Assembly: GCA_963801065.1 (NCBI GenBank)
Contig: CAWDDG010000008.1
Location: forward strand, 744,001 to 808,000
DNA length: 64,000 nucleotides
Origin: CAWDDG01 sp963801065
Lineage (GTDB): Bacteria > Actinomycetota > Actinomycetes > Jiangellales > Jiangellaceae
Reading direction: 5' to 3'
Position 1 is the stretch's first letter. Each line of letters starts with the position of its first letter. Below are positions 52,088 to 60,765 of this stretch, in pieces. Below the pieces are notes generated by a model. That model had not been told where the DNA came from and ran no database searches. It worked only from the letters and a program-made list of their open reading frames with translations. A program made the translations under genes and the position numbers.

Positions 52088-52302
52088 TCGTTCCTCCTGC
52101 GCCTGGCCCGCCCGCACCGAGTCCGGCGGTGCGCTCGCCGCTACTCGACCCCTGGCGGAGGTCGTACCCGTCTGACCCCACCGTACGGCCCAACGCCGAC
52201 ACGTCGGCAGGTGGTTCCCACCGATCGTTACGACGCTGGGTCTTGGCGGGTTCACCCGAGAGTGGCGGCCGTTGGCGCGCTCGGGGAGCAATCATGCTTG
52301 GT

Positions 52303-52340
52303 GGTGGAGCATAGTGGGGTATGGTGGCGGACAATGGAGG
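52303..52340 (+). promoter_or_regulatory. MraZ operator: four TGGNG repeats at exact 10-bp spacing
   Basis: TGGAG, TGGGG, TGGCG and TGGAG begin at 52305, 52315, 52325 and 52335, each exactly one helical turn apart, ending 36 bp before the mraZ start. MraZ rings bind such direct TGG-containing repeats to control their own dcw operon. Confidence 0.85.
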
Positions 52341-52374
52341 ACGGATGAGCCCGACGTGGGAGGTGGTGGTGGTC

Positions 52375-52806
52375 ATGTTCCTCGGCAGCCACACCCCGCG
52401 TCTCGACGAGAAGGGGCGCCTGTTCCTTCCGGCGAAGTTCCGGGACGAGCTCGCGGAGGGCGTCGTGATCACCAGAGGGCAGGAGCGCTGCCTCTACGTG
52501 TGGCCGCGCGCGGAGTTCCTTCGCTTCACCGAGCAGTTGCGCACGGCGCCGATCACGAACCGTGGGGTTCGCGACTTCGCCCGGATGCTGGCGGCCGGTG
52601 CGACCGATGAGGTGCCCGACAAACAGGGCCGGGTCACCATCCCTGGCGGGTTACGCGGTTACGCGGGCCTCGAACGCGACTGCACGGTCGTCGGCGCGAT
52701 GACCCGGGTCGAGATCTGGGACACCGGCGCGTGGGAGACCTACCAGGCGGAGAAGGAGCCGCTGTTCGCCGACATCTCCGAGGAGGTGCTGCCGGGCATC
52801 TTCTAG
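52375..52806 (+). CDS. mraZ: Transcriptional regulator MraZ
   Basis: 143 residues. Starts MFLGSHTPRLDEKGRLFLPAKFRDEL, the canonical MraZ N-terminus, which decides the start over an in-frame ATG 54 bp upstream. It has two SpoVT/AbrB-like repeats (DEKGRLFLPAKF; DKQGRVTIPGGLRGYAGL), each with the DxxGRxxxP DNA-binding loop. It binds as a ring to direct repeats upstream of its own gene. First gene of the division and cell-wall cluster; 230 bp separate it from rsmH. Confidence 0.96.
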   Translation: MFLGSHTPRLDEKGRLFLPAKFRDELAEGVVITRGQERCLYVWPRAEFLRFTEQLRTAPITNRGVRDFARMLAAGATDEVPDKQGRVTIPGGLRGYAGLERDCTVVGAMTRVEIWDTGAWETYQAEKEPLFADISEEVLPGIF

Positions 52807-53036
52807 TGCTGGCCAGCTCCGTACGGCGAGGCCTCCGGCCCGCTCGCGACCGCCTGACGCACCTTCCCCGGCGCCAGGAGGAGTGCACCACCGCCGAGCG
52901 GGCGGGGACCTGGTCGTACGGGAGGACGGTCCGCGTACGACGAAGCTCAGCACCTGACACCGGGGGGTCGAGAGGCATGGACGGCACGGCCGACGCGACG
53001 CGGGCTGGCTCGGCGCCCGCCGTGGCGGGCTGAGCC

Positions 53037-53990
53037 GTGGAATCCCGCCAGCACGTCCCGGTCATGCTCGACCGGATCGTCGACCTGCTCGCGCCGGCGC
53101 TGGACCGCCCGGGCACCGTGGTCGTGGACGCCACCCTCGGTCTCGGCGGACACGCCGATGCGCTGCTTCGACGGTGCCCCGGCGCCCGGTTGGTCGGGCT
53201 CGACCGGGATCCCGACGCCCTGGCCCGCTCACGGGAGCGGCTGGCGCATTTCGGCGCCCGGGTGGACGTGGTGCACGCGGTCTACGACGAGTTGCCGGAG
53301 GTGTTGGCCAGGCTCGCCCTGCGTGAGGTCGACGGCGTGCTGTTCGACCTCGGTGTCTCGTCGATGCAGCTCGACCAGGCAAGTCGCGGCTTCGCCTACG
53401 CGAAGGACGCACCCTTGGACATGCGGATGGACCCGACCCGCGGGCCGACCGCCGCCGACGTCCTCAACAGCTACCCTGCGGCCGACCTGGCCCGGGTGCT
53501 CCGCGAGTACGGCGAGGAGCGGTTCGCCCGCAAGATCGCCGCCGCGGTCGTCCGGGAACGGGAACGGTCGCCGTTCACGACGAGCGCACGACTCGTCGAG
53601 CTCCTGCGCCGGACGATCCCTGCACCGTCGCGCCGGACCGGCGGGCATCCGGCGAAGCGTACGTTCCAGGCGCTGCGAATCGAGGTGAACGGCGAGCTGG
53701 CAGCGCTCGAGCGAGCGTTGCCTTCGGCGATCGACGCCCTGGCCGTCGGCGGCAGGATCGCGGTGTTGTCCTACCACTCCCTCGAGGACCGCCTGGTCAA
53801 GCGAACCTTGGCTCGCGGCGCGGCCAGCACAGCGCCGAGGGACCTGCCGGTCGAACTCCCGGAGCACCGCCCTGTGCTGCGCCTGCTCACCCGCGGCGCC
53901 GAGGCGCCGGGTCCGGACGAGGTCGACGCGAACCCCCGCGCGGCGTCGGCCAAGCTGCGTGCAGCCGAACGCCTCCGGAGCGCGGCATGA
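53037..53990 (+). CDS. rsmH: 16S rRNA (cytosine-1402-N4)-methyltransferase RsmH
   Basis: 317 residues from GTG (MESRQHVPVMLDRIVDLLAP). SAM-binding VVDATLGLGGHADALL, FDLGVSSMQLDQASRGFAY, RTFQALRIEVNGELAALERAL and AVLSYHSLEDRLVK are the invariant RsmH motifs. It methylates N4 of C1402 in 16S rRNA. It overlaps the next gene by 4 bp (ATGA). The 230-bp gap upstream encodes no recognisable gene. Confidence 0.97.
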   Translation: MESRQHVPVMLDRIVDLLAPALDRPGTVVVDATLGLGGHADALLRRCPGARLVGLDRDPDALARSRERLAHFGARVDVVHAVYDELPEVLARLALREVDGVLFDLGVSSMQLDQASRGFAYAKDAPLDMRMDPTRGPTAADVLNSYPAADLARVLREYGEERFARKIAAAVVRERERSPFTTSARLVELLRRTIPAPSRRTGGHPAKRTFQALRIEVNGELAALERALPSAIDALAVGGRIAVLSYHSLEDRLVKRTLARGAASTAPRDLPVELPEHRPVLRLLTRGAEAPGPDEVDANPRAASAKLRAAERLRSAA

Positions 53991-54361
53991 GCCCGGCCGC
54001 GGCCTTCGGTGCCGCCGCCCGTCGGGTCCTGCCCGGCCGGGCATCGTCTGGAGCGCGGCTACGTCTCGTTCCGGCGCGGGTGCTCCGCGCACGCCGGGCA
54101 CCGTTCGTCGTCCTCGTCCTACTCCTGCTGGGAGCCGGCCTGGTCGGCCTCCTGCTGCTCAACACGTCGCTGCAGCAAGGGTCGTTCGACCTGACGGAGC
54201 TCGGGCGCGAGACCGCTCTCCTGCGCGACCGCCAGGCCGTTCTGGCCGACGAGGTGGCGCAGCGGTCCGCCCCCGGCGCACTGGCCAGCCGGGCCCGTTC
54301 ACTCGGGATGGTGCCCAACGAGGCGCCGGTCTTCCTCCGTATCGACCCGGCCGGGTCCTGA
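53987..54361 (+). CDS. FtsL-like division protein
   Basis: 124 residues. A basic N-terminus, one membrane helix (PFVVLVLLLLGAGLVGLLLLN) and an extracytoplasmic leucine-zipper-like coil (QQGSFDLTELGRETALLRDRQAVLADEVAQRS) fit the FtsL/septum-initiator pattern. Position between rsmH and ftsI is that of ftsL. FtsL bridges FtsQB to the FtsWI synthase. It overlaps both neighbours by 1-4 bp. Sequence conservation of FtsL is weak, so the symbol is withheld. Confidence 0.85.
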   Translation: MSPAAAFGAAARRVLPGRASSGARLRLVPARVLRARRAPFVVLVLLLLGAGLVGLLLLNTSLQQGSFDLTELGRETALLRDRQAVLADEVAQRSAPGALASRARSLGMVPNEAPVFLRIDPAGS

Positions 54362-56533
54362 TGAGCGCGGACAGCAGGGGAGACGGGCGTCGCCGTTCCG
54401 CCGGCGGCGTGCCGTCTCGGGGCAACCGCGGCGGCTCCGCGGCGACGACTCGAAGGGCTGGCTCCTCGGCCAAGCGCCGCCGGGGTGATGCCAATGCCAA
54501 GGCCGGCCGAAATGGGTCGGCGACGTCGGCGCGAGGCAGCACGACGCCTTCCACCAGGCGGTCGGCGACCAAAGCTCGCGCGGGAACCCGCTTGTCGACC
54601 GCCACGCGGACGGAGAAGGCGCACGGCGGAAGCCGCACCGACCGGTCGGCGGGGACTCGTCGTGGGCAGTCCGGCACAGCGCGTGCTGCGCCTTCGACCC
54701 CGATGCGCCCGACGGCATCGACCACGCGGCGTCCGGCGCGGTCCAGCGGGCAACGTCCCGCGCGGCGTCCCGCGCCCCGAGCCGACCCGAGTCCCAAGCG
54801 GCCCAAGCGGCCACCCCGCACGGTCCGGCTGGCCGACCCGCGGCGGCGCCTGCACGTCTCGCTGGTGTTGATCTGTGTGTTGCTCTCGCTGTTCGCAGGG
54901 CGGTTGATCCAGCTCCAGGGTCTCGATGCTTCGACATACGCCGTCGCCGCCGGCAACGACCGGCTACGGACCGCGAAGATCCCGGCGCTTCGCGGACCCA
55001 TCCTCGACCGCGACGGTGAGGCCCTGGCCCGGTCGGTGGAGGTGTACGACCTGACCGTCGATCAGACCCTCGTCACGAACCCGGCGGCGTACGCGCTCCA
55101 GCTCGATGCCCTGCTTGGCGTCGACGTCCGGGCCATCCAGCGTGCCCTCACCGGCGACAAGCGGTTCGCCTACGTCGCCAAGCGGGTCACGCCGGAGACC
55201 TGGCGCGCCGTCCAGGAGCTGCGGCTGCGTGGGATGAGCGCCGAGCCGGCGTCGCAGCGGACGTATCCCGCAGGATCCGTGGCGGGGAACGTCGTCGGGT
55301 TCGCCGGTGCCGACGGTCACGGACAGGCCGGACTCGAGCTCTCCATGGACTCGGTCCTTGGCGGCCGCGACGGGCACGTGACGTGCCAGAAGAGTGCCGG
55401 CGGCCAGTGCATTCCGCTGGGGAACGGCAGCAGCGACGATGCCATACCGGGTCAGGGTGTGCGGCTGACGATCGACCGCGATGTGCAGTGGTACGCGGAA
55501 CAGGCGCTGGCCGAGCAGGTGACGGCGACGCGCTCGGACGCCGGGAACCTCGTCGTCCTGGACACGAGGACCTTCGAGGTCGTCGCAATGGCGACGAGCC
55601 CGGTCGTCGACCCGAACGAACCGGGCGCCACCGAGGAGAGAAACCGGCGCAACCACGTGGTCGAGGAGGCCTACGAACCCGGATCGGTGTTCAAGCCGCT
55701 GACGATGGCCGCGGTCATCGAGGAGGGGATGGCCGAGCCGGCGACGGTGTTCTCGGTTCCGGACCACCTGTCGCGGAGCGGTGAAACGATCAACGACTAC
55801 TACGACCACCCTGAACTGCAGATGACGCTCGCAGGCGCGATGGCGAAGTCGAGCAACGTCGGGACGATGCTCGCGGCGGAGCGTATCGACAAGGACGCGT
55901 TCCGCGAGTACCTGGCCCGCTTCGGCCTCGGGTCGAAGCCCGGCCTCGAGCTCCCGGGCGAGAGCGCGGGACAGCTCCCCGCAGGACTGGTCCGACCTGA
56001 CCCGGGACACCATCGCCTTCGGGCAGGGCGTGTCGGTCAGCACGCTCCAGCTGGCGGCTGCGTACGCGACCATCGCCAACGGCGGCGTACGACTTCCACT
56101 CCGACTGGTCGAGGCCACCATCGACGCCGAAGGCACCGAGGCCCCGATCGACGTGGGTGCGCCGGAGCGGGTGGTCAGCGAGGAGACTGCGGCGGCAGTC
56201 ACGTTGATGATGGAAGGCGTGATGGGGAAGGACGGCACCGGCCGGTCGGCCGGCGTCGACGGCTATCGGGTGGCCGGGAAGACCGGTACGGCGCAGCGCG
56301 TGGATGCGGCCTGCGGCTGCTACCGCGGCTACAACGCGTCCTTCATGGGCTTCGCGCCGGCGGACGACCCCCGCTACGTCGTGGCGGTGTCGCTGCTGAA
56401 CCCACGCAAGGGGAACTCCGGAGGCGCGCTCGCCGGCCCCGTCTTCTCCGACGTCATGGGCTTCACGCTGGCGCAGATGGGGGTCGCGCCCACGGGCACC
56501 GAGCCGCCGACGGTCAAGCTCTTCGCCGACTGA
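54361..56533 (+). CDS. ftsI: Septal peptidoglycan transpeptidase FtsI (class B PBP; one frame break)
   Basis: About 723 residues. Unusual 163-residue Arg/Ser/Thr/Ala-rich cytoplasmic tail, then the membrane helix LHVSLVLICVLLSLFAGRLI, the PBP dimerisation domain (IPALRGPILDRDGEALARS) and the transpeptidase domain. Active-site motifs are SVFK in YEPGSVFKPLTM, SSN in MAKSSNVGT and KTG in VAGKTGTAQ. An extra base near 55984 breaks the frame between QLPA and DWSDLTRDTIAFGQGVSVS. The gene is essential for septation, so a data error is likely. A 38-bp inverted repeat follows 5 bp past the stop. Confidence 0.94.
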
Positions 56534-56538
56534 TCACC

Positions 56539-56650
56539 CCCGCGTTGATCATGCAACTTCTGCGCGACACGCCGGTGGGCAGCCCTGAAGGGTGGCCGAC
56601 GCCAGCGCCCGGACCGGCGTGTCGCGCAGAAGTTGCATGATCAACGCGGG
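56539..56650. repeat. 38-bp perfect inverted repeat between ftsI and murE
   Basis: Arms at 56539-56576 and 56613-56650 are exactly complementary over all 38 bases, around a 36-base spacer. The left arm begins CCCGCGTTGATCATGCAACT and ends ACGCCGGT. Far longer than an ordinary terminator stem and without a T-run; it could be an extragenic palindromic or MITE-like element, possibly also acting as an attenuator. Confidence 0.85.
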
Positions 56651-56728
56651 TGGAGGGGCCGCTCGCTGGGCTTGGCCGGCCACTCCGCTCACTCGTCCCC
56701 TCACCGCTCCAGTAGCCTGCTCTGCGCG

Positions 56729-58297
56729 ATGCCAGAGCGACTCTCGCTGCGCCCGCAGCACGTGACGCCGCGCCCCCTCGCCGGGATCGCGGCGCTGCTC
56801 GGGCTCACGCCGTCCGATGTCCTGGGGAACCTGACCGTCACCGGCATCACACACGACTCGCGGCAGGTGCGCCCGGGCGATCTGTACGCCGCCTTGCCCG
56901 GCGCCACCGCTCACGGCGCCAGCTTCGCGGCCCGGGCCGCAGCCGACGGTGCGGTCGCCGTGTTCACGGACCCAGCAGGCGCGGCGATGATCCACGAGCT
57001 GCCCACGCTGTCCGTCGTCGACCCGCGGACGAGACTCGGCGACGTGGCCGCGCATGTCTACGGCAACCCCGCCCGTGACCTGCTGATGTTCGGCGTCACG
57101 GGCACCAACGGCAAGACGACTACGACGTACCTCCTCGAGTCCGGCCTACGCGCGGCAGGCCACCGGACCGGGCTGATCGGGACCGTCGAGACCCGGGTAG
57201 GCGACAACCGCGTCGCAAGCGTCCGTACCACCCCCGAGGCGACCGAGGTCCATGCCCTGCTGGCTCTCATGCGCGAGCGCGGGGCCACTGCGTGTGCGAT
57301 GGAGGTGTCCAGCCATGCGCTCGTGTACGGACGCGTCAACGGCATCGAGTTCGACGTCGTCGGCTTCACGAACCTCTCCCAGGACCACCTTGACTTCCAT
57401 GCCGACCTCGACGACTACTTCGCCGCCAAGGCGAGCCTGTTCACGCCCGAGCGGACGCGGCGCGGCGTCGTGTGTGTCGACGACGAGTACGGGCGGCGGC
57501 TCGCGGACCGCCCGCAGTGGCGGGCTCAGGCCACGTTCCCTGTCGCCACGCTGGCGGCGCTCACGGTCGGCGACGCCGACTGGCGGGTCAGTGGCCGCGA
57601 GGTCGAAGCCGACGGTTCGACGCGGGCACAGCTGGAGCATCGCGACGGACGGCAGCTGGCGTTCGTCTCGCCGATCCCCGGTGACTTCAACCTCGCCAAC
57701 GCCGCGCTCGCCGTCGTGATGCTGCTCGAGGCGGGCGTCGAGGCCGACGTCGCCGCTGGTGGCGTCGCCGCCTGCCCCGGTGTGCCGGGCCGGATGGAGC
57801 GGGTACCCGGCGGCTCTCGGGCACCGCTGGCGGTGGTCGACTATGCGCACACCCCCGATGCGGTCGTGACCGTGTTGCAGGCGCTGCGGACGTCGACCGA
57901 GGGCCGGCTGGTGGTGGTGGTGGGTGCCGGCGGCGACCGGGACCCGCACAAACGGCCGCTCATGGGCGCCGCCGCCGCGCGAAACGCCGACGTGGTGATC
58001 GTCACCGACGACAACCCGCGGTCGGAGGACCCGGCCGTGATCCGGGCCGCCGTCCTCGCGGGGGCGAAGGCAGAATCGGCGGCCAGCGAGGTCCTCGAGA
58101 TAGGCGACCGGGGGTCCGCCATCCGCGCGGCGCTCGCGGCGACGAGCGGGCCCGCTGACACGGTGGTCGTCGTCGGCAAGGGACACGAGCAGGGACAGGA
58201 GGTCGCAGGAGTCGTGCACCCGTTCGACGACCGGCTCGTGCTCCGGGAGGCGTTACGCGAGCGCGACGACCGGCGGGGTCGGGAGGAGACCCGGTGA
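56729..58297 (+). CDS. murE: UDP-MurNAc-tripeptide synthetase MurE (meso-DAP type)
   Basis: 522 residues from ATG (MPERLSLRPQHVTPRPLAG). N-domain THDSRQVRPGDLYAALPG, ATP-binding VTGTNGKTTTTYLLESG, central VSSHALVYGRVNGIEFDVVGFTNLSQDHLDFH and C-domain DYAHTPDAV. The DNPR motif (VTDDNPRSEDP) marks meso-diaminopimelate as the added amino acid. Cytoplasmic peptidoglycan precursor synthesis. The downstream murF overlaps by 4 bp. It is separated from ftsI by the long inverted repeat, unlike the tight packing elsewhere in the cluster. Confidence 0.97.
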   Translation: MPERLSLRPQHVTPRPLAGIAALLGLTPSDVLGNLTVTGITHDSRQVRPGDLYAALPGATAHGASFAARAAADGAVAVFTDPAGAAMIHELPTLSVVDPRTRLGDVAAHVYGNPARDLLMFGVTGTNGKTTTTYLLESGLRAAGHRTGLIGTVETRVGDNRVASVRTTPEATEVHALLALMRERGATACAMEVSSHALVYGRVNGIEFDVVGFTNLSQDHLDFHADLDDYFAAKASLFTPERTRRGVVCVDDEYGRRLADRPQWRAQATFPVATLAALTVGDADWRVSGREVEADGSTRAQLEHRDGRQLAFVSPIPGDFNLANAALAVVMLLEAGVEADVAAGGVAACPGVPGRMERVPGGSRAPLAVVDYAHTPDAVVTVLQALRTSTEGRLVVVVGAGGDRDPHKRPLMGAAAARNADVVIVTDDNPRSEDPAVIRAAVLAGAKAESAASEVLEIGDRGSAIRAALAATSGPADTVVVVGKGHEQGQEVAGVVHPFDDRLVLREALRERDDRRGREETR

Positions 58298-59682
58298 TCC
58301 CCCTTTCGCTGGCCGAGGTCGCGGCCGCGACCGGCGGCCGGCTCGATTCGGTGCACGACCCGCAGGCGAGGGTCGAGGGCTCCGTCGTCGCCGACTCACG
58401 CGATGCCGGGCCGGGAGGCCTGTTCGTGGCCGTGCCGGGCGAACGGGTCGACGGCCACGACTTCGCCGGAGCCGCGCTCGACGCCGGTGCGGTCGCCGTG
58501 CTGGCGCAACGGCCCGTCGGCGTGCCGGCCGTCGTCGTGGACGACACCGTCGCCGCTCTGGGCATGCTCGCACGGGCTGTGCTCGATCGGCTCGACGGAC
58601 CGACGGTCGTAGGCGTGACGGGCTCCTCCGGCAAGACCAGCACCAAGGACCTTCTCGCCCAGGTACTTGTCGCCCGCGGGCCGTTGGTCGCGCCGCCAGG
58701 GTCGTACAACACCGAGGTCGGCGTCCCCTTGACTGTGCTCGGCGCGGAGGAGAAGACCCGGACGCTGGTGGTCGAGATGGGCGCCCGCGGCGCCGGGCAC
58801 ATCGCTCGCCTCTGCCGGGTCGCACCACCGACCATCGGCGTGGTTCTCAACGTCGGCTCGGCACATCTCGGTGAGTTCGGCGACCGTGATGCGATCGCCC
58901 GATCCAAGGCCGAACTGGTCGAGGCGCTGCCGGCCGGGGGTACGGCCGTCCTCAACGCCGACGACCCGCTCGTCCGGCGGATGGCCGAGCAGACCCAGGC
59001 CGGGGTGCTCATGGTCGGTGAGTCGGTTCATGCCGACATCCGGGCCGAGAACGTCGTGCTCGACGACGACGGGCGGGCGAGGTTTTCGCTCGTCACGCCG
59101 GACGGCGCCGCCGAGGTCAGGCTCGGCCTGGTGGGCGCGCACCAGGTTGCCAACGCGCTGGCCGCGGCGGGTGCCGCCCACGCGCTGGACCTCGAGGTCG
59201 CAGCCGTCGCCGGCGCCCTGACCGGCGCCCGAGCGTTGTCCCACTGGCGCATGGAGGTCACCGAGCGGGGTGACGGCGTCACCGTCGTCAACGATGCGTA
59301 CAACGCCAATCCCGAGTCGATGCGGGCCGCGCTCAAGGCGCTCGTCGCGATGTCCCGCGGCCGCCGGACCTGGGCCGTCCTGGGAGAGATGCGCGAATTG
59401 GGCGAGGCCTCCGCCGTGGAGCACGACGCGCTGGGCCGGCTGGCCGTCCGGCTCGACGTCAACCGGCTCGTCGCCGTGGGCGAGGGCGCCCGCCCGGTCC
59501 ATCTCGGCGCGGCGCACGAAGGATCGTGGGGCGACGAGGCAGCCTGGGTACCCGACATCGACGCCGCGCTGGAGCTCCTCCGCCACGAGGTCAGACCCGG
59601 TGACGTCGTGCTGGTGAAGGCATCGCGTGCGACCGGCCTGGAGCGGCTCGCCGGCGCGTTGTTGCGGGAGGTGGCCGCGTGA
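58294..59682 (+). CDS. murF: UDP-MurNAc-tripeptide D-alanyl-D-alanine ligase MurF
   Basis: 462 residues from GTG. VVADSRDAGPGGLFVAVPGERVDGHDFAGAA (N-domain), P-loop GVTGSSGKTSTKDLLAQVL, VEMGARGAGHIARLCRVAPP and VNDAYNANPESMRAALKAL (C-domain) define MurF. It adds D-Ala-D-Ala to the UDP-MurNAc-tripeptide in the cytoplasm. Overlaps murE and mraY by 4 bp each, indicating coupled translation. Confidence 0.97.
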   Translation: MIPLSLAEVAAATGGRLDSVHDPQARVEGSVVADSRDAGPGGLFVAVPGERVDGHDFAGAALDAGAVAVLAQRPVGVPAVVVDDTVAALGMLARAVLDRLDGPTVVGVTGSSGKTSTKDLLAQVLVARGPLVAPPGSYNTEVGVPLTVLGAEEKTRTLVVEMGARGAGHIARLCRVAPPTIGVVLNVGSAHLGEFGDRDAIARSKAELVEALPAGGTAVLNADDPLVRRMAEQTQAGVLMVGESVHADIRAENVVLDDDGRARFSLVTPDGAAEVRLGLVGAHQVANALAAAGAAHALDLEVAAVAGALTGARALSHWRMEVTERGDGVTVVNDAYNANPESMRAALKALVAMSRGRRTWAVLGEMRELGEASAVEHDALGRLAVRLDVNRLVAVGEGARPVHLGAAHEGSWGDEAAWVPDIDAALELLRHEVRPGDVVLVKASRATGLERLAGALLREVAA

Positions 59683-60740
59683 TCCTCGTCCTCACGGCGG
59701 CCGTGGTCGCCCTGGTGGTGTCCATCCTGGGCACGCCGGCGGCGATCCGTCTGCTCGTCCGCCGCGGGTACGGCCAGCTGATCCGCGACGACGGCCCGAC
59801 CAGCCACCACACCAAGCGGGGCACGCCGACCATGGGCGGCGCGGTGATCATCCTCGCCGTGCTCGCCGGCTACTTCATGGCGCACCTGGTGCGGCTCTCT
59901 GCGCCGTCGGCGTCCGGGCTGCTCGTGCTCTTCCTGATGGTGGGGCTCGGCGCCGTCGGCTTCGCGGACGATTTCATCAAGATCTCCAAGCAGCGCAGCC
60001 TCGGGTTGCGCAGCGGGCCCAAGATCGCTGCGCAGGCGGCGGTCGGCGTCGTCTTCGCCGTGCTGGCGCTGCGTTTCCCCGACGAGCAGGGCTACACCCC
60101 CGCCTCCGATGCTCTGTCGATCCTGCGCGACACGGCGCTCGTCCTGGGTCCGATTCTCTTCGTGGTGTGGGCGCTGATCATGGTCACCGGCGCGTCGAAC
60201 GGGGTGAACCTGACCGACGGGCTGGACGGGCTCGCGACCGGCGCCTGCGTCATGGTCTTCGGCGCCTACACGCTGATCGGGGTGTGGCAATACAACCAGA
60301 GCTGCCAGATCGCACCCGGGCCGAGCTGCTACGAGCTGCGGGACCCGCTGGACCTGGCCGTCGTGGCCGCGGCTCTGGTGGGAGCCTGCTTCGGCTTCCT
60401 CTGGTGGAACGCCTCGCCGGCGAAGATCTTCATGGGCGACACCGGGTCGCTGGCGCTGGGCGGCGCGCTCGCGGGATTGGCGATCTCGAGCCGGACCGAG
60501 CTCCTGTTGCTGCTCCTCGGCGGACTGTTCGCGCTCATCACGCTGTCGGTCGCGCTTCAGGTCGGCTGGTTCAAGGCCACCGGAGGCAAGCGGCTGTTCC
60601 GGATGGCGCCGTTGCAGCACCATTTCGAGCTCGCCGGCTGGGGTGAGGTCACGATCGTGATCCGGTTCTGGATCATCGCCGGGATGTTCGTCGCGCTCGG
60701 GCTCGGTGTCTTCTACGCCGAGTGGGTGGCCGGCGCATGA
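59679..60740 (+). CDS. mraY: Phospho-MurNAc-pentapeptide transferase MraY
   Basis: 353 residues from GTG, ten membrane helices. Signature loops: DGPTSHHTKRGTPTMGG, FADDFIKISKQRSLGL (Asp-Asp), NLTDGLDGLATG, NASPAKIFMGDTGSL and APLQHHFELAGWGE with the catalytic-loop histidines. It transfers phospho-MurNAc-pentapeptide to undecaprenyl phosphate, making lipid I on the inner face of the membrane. A 25-bp gap precedes murD. Confidence 0.97.
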   Translation: MILVLTAAVVALVVSILGTPAAIRLLVRRGYGQLIRDDGPTSHHTKRGTPTMGGAVIILAVLAGYFMAHLVRLSAPSASGLLVLFLMVGLGAVGFADDFIKISKQRSLGLRSGPKIAAQAAVGVVFAVLALRFPDEQGYTPASDALSILRDTALVLGPILFVVWALIMVTGASNGVNLTDGLDGLATGACVMVFGAYTLIGVWQYNQSCQIAPGPSCYELRDPLDLAVVAAALVGACFGFLWWNASPAKIFMGDTGSLALGGALAGLAISSRTELLLLLLGGLFALITLSVALQVGWFKATGGKRLFRMAPLQHHFELAGWGEVTIVIRFWIIAGMFVALGLGVFYAEWVAGA

Positions 60741-60765
60741 CCGTGACGGCGTGGCCGGTGGACCG

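Noticed and set aside
52807..53036. Small gene between mraZ and rsmH (short frame ending at 53033)
   Set aside because: No ribosome-binding site of note, low-complexity peptide and no family match; treated as spacer.
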